Shown here one piece after another: positions 61,740 to 64,000 of a stretch of 64,000 nt of DNA. Under the pieces are notes generated by a model, which made no database searches, was not told the DNA's origin, and worked only from the letters and a program-made list of their open reading frames with translations. Source of the DNA: CAXMRP01 sp965216515 (GTDB lineage: Bacteria > Pseudomonadota > Alphaproteobacteria > Rhizobiales > Afifellaceae); contig OZ244173.1 of the NCBI GenBank assembly GCA_965216515.1, positions 3,348,001-3,412,000 on the forward strand. The letters are read 5' to 3'. The position numbers and the translations under genes were made by a program. Positions within the stretch are counted from its first letter, which is position 1, and every line of letters begins with the position of its first letter.

Positions 61740-62666
61740 ATGCATCCGGCGTTGTCGATCATCGTATTCACCACATTTACCGGCATCGGCTATGGTCTGG
61801 CCGCTGTGCTTGGGGTTGGCGGTCTGGCCGGCGCCGGCAGGGCGACGCCGATCGCCTACGCGGTGGCCCTGATTCTGATCGTGCTCGGATTGCTGAGCTC
61901 CACCGGCCATCTTCACCATCCCGAACGCGCCTGGCGGGCCCTCGGCCAATGGCGATCGAGCTGGTTGTCGCGCGAAGGCGTTGTCGCGCTGGTCGCTTTC
62001 TTGCCGCTCGCCGTTGCCGGCGGTGCCGCGATCCTGTTGGAACGCCATCTCGCGCCGGCAGGCTGGATTGCCGCGATCCTGTGCGCAGCCACGGTTTTTT
62101 GCACATCGATGATCTACGCCTCGTTGAAGACGATCAACGCCTGGCACACGGTTCTGACGCCCCTGGCCTTTCTGGCCTTCGCCGCCGCCGGCGGATTGAT
62201 TGCCGCAAACGCGGTCCTGGCGTTCACCGGCGAGTTGCAGCGCCTCATGCCGGCGCTGGCCCTGTTGGCGTTGGTTGTGGCCGGCGCCGTCAAGGCGATG
62301 TGGTGGATACGCGCCGCCCGCGCCCGCCCGGTTTCGACGCCGGAAACGGCGACCGGCCTCGGCCGGTTCGGCGCTGTGCGGCTTCTGGAACGGCCCCACG
62401 TCAACGAAAATTACCTGACCCGCGAAATGGGCCATCGAATTGCCCGCAAACATGCCGACAAGTTGCGCGCAATCGCCGTTTTGCTGGCCGCGCTTGTGCC
62501 CGCGGTTTGTCTGCTGCTGGCACTGGTCTGGCCGGGATTCGGTCTCTTCCGCGGGCTCCTGGTCGCCGCCGCGCCGGTTCATCTCGCCGGCATGCTATTG
62601 GAGCGTTGGCTGTTTTTTGCGGAAGCCAGACATACCGTTATGCTCTACTACAACGAGAGGGCTTGA
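61740..62666 (+). CDS. soeC: Membrane anchor subunit of sulfite dehydrogenase (DmsC/SoeC-like)
   Basis: A 308-residue protein with about eight membrane segments. MHPALSIIVFTTFTGIGYGL is the usual start of this anchor family; HLHHPERAWRALGQWRSSWL and VFCTSMIYASLKTINAWHTV are typical loops. It anchors SoeAB and reduces quinone. Start ATG 61740, four bases after soeB. The following 192 bp hold no gene. Confidence 0.88.
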   Translation: MHPALSIIVFTTFTGIGYGLAAVLGVGGLAGAGRATPIAYAVALILIVLGLLSSTGHLHHPERAWRALGQWRSSWLSREGVVALVAFLPLAVAGGAAILLERHLAPAGWIAAILCAATVFCTSMIYASLKTINAWHTVLTPLAFLAFAAAGGLIAANAVLAFTGELQRLMPALALLALVVAGAVKAMWWIRAARARPVSTPETATGLGRFGAVRLLERPHVNENYLTREMGHRIARKHADKLRAIAVLLAALVPAVCLLLALVWPGFGLFRGLLVAAAPVHLAGMLLERWLFFAEARHTVMLYYNERA

Positions 62667-62858
62667 ACGACGAAATCGGAGTGTGAAGGCGCCATCCTGG
62701 GCATCTGGATCGCGCATACGACATATTGAACGCAACTGACACGAAAGCAGGAGGGGGCTTGTGTTGGCGGATTGCGAAGACATTCAGGGCGGGCGCCGGC
62801 CCGCGGTGATCGCCTCGGCGTTCGCCCGCCGGCGTTGCGCCGTTGGCGGGAATTTCCC

Positions 62859-63734
62859 ATGACCCGCATTGCCATGGGCGAAATTCATCGGGCGGTCGCG
62901 GCCGCCCTGCAGGCGGCCAGCACCTCGGTCAGCAATGCGGAATCGGTTGCCACGGCCATCGTGGCGGCGGAGGCGGCCGGCGCGCCGGCGCAGGGCCTGC
63001 GCCTGGTTCCCGATTACTGTGCCGTCGCGGCCAGGGGCAGGGTCGATGGCTATGCGGTGCCATCGATCGCCCAGTCCTCACCGGCGGCCCTGATCGTTGA
63101 CGCCGGCTACGGTTTTGCCTACCCGGCGCTGGATCTGGCAATCGAGGAACTGTCGGCGATTGCCGGGAGCCAGGGCATCGCCATGGTCGGTATCCGTCAC
63201 ACCCACCATTGCGGCTGCCCCGGAATTGCCGCCGAACGTCTCGCCGAAGCCGGCCTGTTCGGCATCATGTTGGCCAATCGCCCCGCAGCGCAAACGCCCG
63301 TTCAGGCACCGGACGTGCAGACCGGCGCCGCCCCCCTGGCCTTTGCGGCGCCCCAGATCGACGACGTGCCGCTGGTTGCGGAATTGCCGGGGCCGGATGT
63401 CGGCCGATCGGGTGATCCGCTTGTCCTGTTGGCGGAATATCTCGCTGCCGGGCTGACCGGCGGTTCGTTTGCGACCGAAGCACCCGCCTTTTTTGATCTG
63501 GAGGGACCGCCCTCCGGCGTCGGCCAGTTGCTGGTCGCCATTTCACCCGGCGCTTTCGGCGGCGCCACTGTCATCGAACGGTTTGCCGAACTCGCCCGTC
63601 TTGTGGCAAGCGATGGTGAGGCCGGTCAACGTCATCGGGAGCGGCAGGCGTGCCGGGCGATCGCCCGGCGCGACGGCATCGTCGTGGAGCCGGATCTGAT
63701 GGCGCGAATCGCGGCGATCGCTCGCCCCACATGA
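62859..63734 (+). CDS. Short Ldh2/malate dehydrogenase-family protein
   Basis: A 291-residue member of the Ldh2 (malate/lactate/sulfolactate) family, recognised by AAEAAGAPAQGLRLVPDYCA, the catalytic region MVGIRHTHHCGCPG and GAAPLAFAAP. The family is usually 330-360 residues. Here the stretch after AAPQIDDVPLVAELPG is shortened and the common LDMATS and GYKGYGL segments, which help bind NAD(P)H, are not found. It may be a diverged enzyme with reduced or altered activity. It precedes an aldehyde dehydrogenase gene by 16 bp, suggesting an operon. Confidence 0.75.
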   Translation: MTRIAMGEIHRAVAAALQAASTSVSNAESVATAIVAAEAAGAPAQGLRLVPDYCAVAARGRVDGYAVPSIAQSSPAALIVDAGYGFAYPALDLAIEELSAIAGSQGIAMVGIRHTHHCGCPGIAAERLAEAGLFGIMLANRPAAQTPVQAPDVQTGAAPLAFAAPQIDDVPLVAELPGPDVGRSGDPLVLLAEYLAAGLTGGSFATEAPAFFDLEGPPSGVGQLLVAISPGAFGGATVIERFAELARLVASDGEAGQRHRERQACRAIARRDGIVVEPDLMARIAAIARPT

Positions 63735-63750
63735 CAAATCGGAGATACCC

Positions 63751-64000
63751 ATGTTGCAGACGGTTCAGTATTTCAAACGTGAAGCCAATCTGATCGGCGG
63801 TGAATGGATCGGCGCCGATTCCGGGGCGACCGCCGATGTTGCAAATCCGGCGACCGGCGACATTATCGGCACCGTCCCGAAATCCGGGCGGGCGGAGACG
63901 AAGCGGGCGATCGAGGCGGCCCAGGCCGCGTTCAACGATTTTCGAACCACGACTGCGGCAGAGCGGGCCACGATGTTGCGCCGCCTTCACGACGCGATCC
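63751..64000 (+). CDS. Succinate-semialdehyde dehydrogenase-like protein (partial, cut by window edge)
   Basis: ATG 63751, preceded by CGGAGATA, opens a frame that runs off the right edge after 83 codons. The sequence LIGGEWIGADSGATADVANP with TGDIIGTVPKSGRAETKRAI is the standard N-terminus of GabD-type aldehyde dehydrogenases. The catalytic part is outside the window, so the substrate is open. It is in the same direction as, and 16 bp behind, the Ldh2-type gene. Confidence 0.85.
   Translation, partial: MLQTVQYFKREANLIGGEWIGADSGATADVANPATGDIIGTVPKSGRAETKRAIEAAQAAFNDFRTTTAAERATMLRRLHDAI

Overview
This is a gene-dense, GC-rich (mostly 60-70 % by eye) chromosomal window. It reads as an alphaproteobacterium, most likely of the Hyphomicrobiales (rhizobial) group. 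The arguments are the local order cytochrome c - kdsB - pheA - NADH pyrophosphatase, a yejABEF operon, dapD/dapE with DUF805 genes between them, M17 aminopeptidase - MarR - NlpC/P60, and ABC and TRAP importers paired with myo-inositol and other polyol or carboxylate catabolism. No rRNA, tRNA, CRISPR array, phage or insertion sequence was seen. Most genes sit in tight operons with TGATG or ATGA overlaps.

Layout. 0-2.1 kb: end of a membrane protein, a short tandem repeat, then a cobalt-type nitrile hydratase (alpha, beta, accessory protein). 2.2-6.1 kb: two divergent low-affinity phosphate transporters (PiT; Na/Pi-PhoU) with an FNR-type box between them, and a small A-rich lysine-rich gene. 6.3-18.7 kb: a catabolic island I cannot match to a described pathway. 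It holds a ThDP enzyme, an acylating aldehyde dehydrogenase, a xylose-isomerase-fold protein, a citryl-CoA lyase-like protein, a QuiC-type fusion, a TRAP transporter, a Gfo/Idh oxidoreductase, a GntR/FCD regulator and the stub of a second Gfo/Idh gene. 18.7-25.9 kb: SelO, a DMT exporter with an anomalous start, Mrp, a glycine-zipper protein, a host-attachment-type protein and an SDR. 26-35.1 kb: myo-inositol catabolism (iolG, iolD, iolE, an SDR) with a convergent sugar-type ABC importer and an aldo/keto reductase.

35.1-42 kb: a 50-residue gene with its own terminator, Sel1 and TPR proteins, aminopeptidase, MarR, NlpC/P60, FkbM methyltransferase and a 2-hydroxyacid dehydrogenase. 42-49.8 kb: yejF-E-B with two tandem yejA-type binding proteins. 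50-57.8 kb: housekeeping genes, namely a duplicated (two-haem) membrane cytochrome c, kdsB, pheA, nudC, dapD, two DUF805 proteins and dapE. 58-64 kb: a SoeABC-type molybdenum sulfite dehydrogenase, a short Ldh2-family protein and the start of a succinate-semialdehyde dehydrogenase-like gene cut by the window edge.

How the genes work together: the 6.3-18.7 kb genes suggest uptake of a carboxylate by TRAP, redox conversion by Gfo/Idh, C-C bond chemistry by the ThDP and citryl-CoA lyase-like enzymes, and conversion of an aldehyde to an acyl-CoA. The substrate is unknown. The iol genes carry out inosose dehydration and ring opening, and the adjacent ABC system probably imports inositol. Several AT-rich intergenic spots carry dyads or shared motifs that look like operators. 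All functional calls come from reading motifs and family resemblance; no database search was run.
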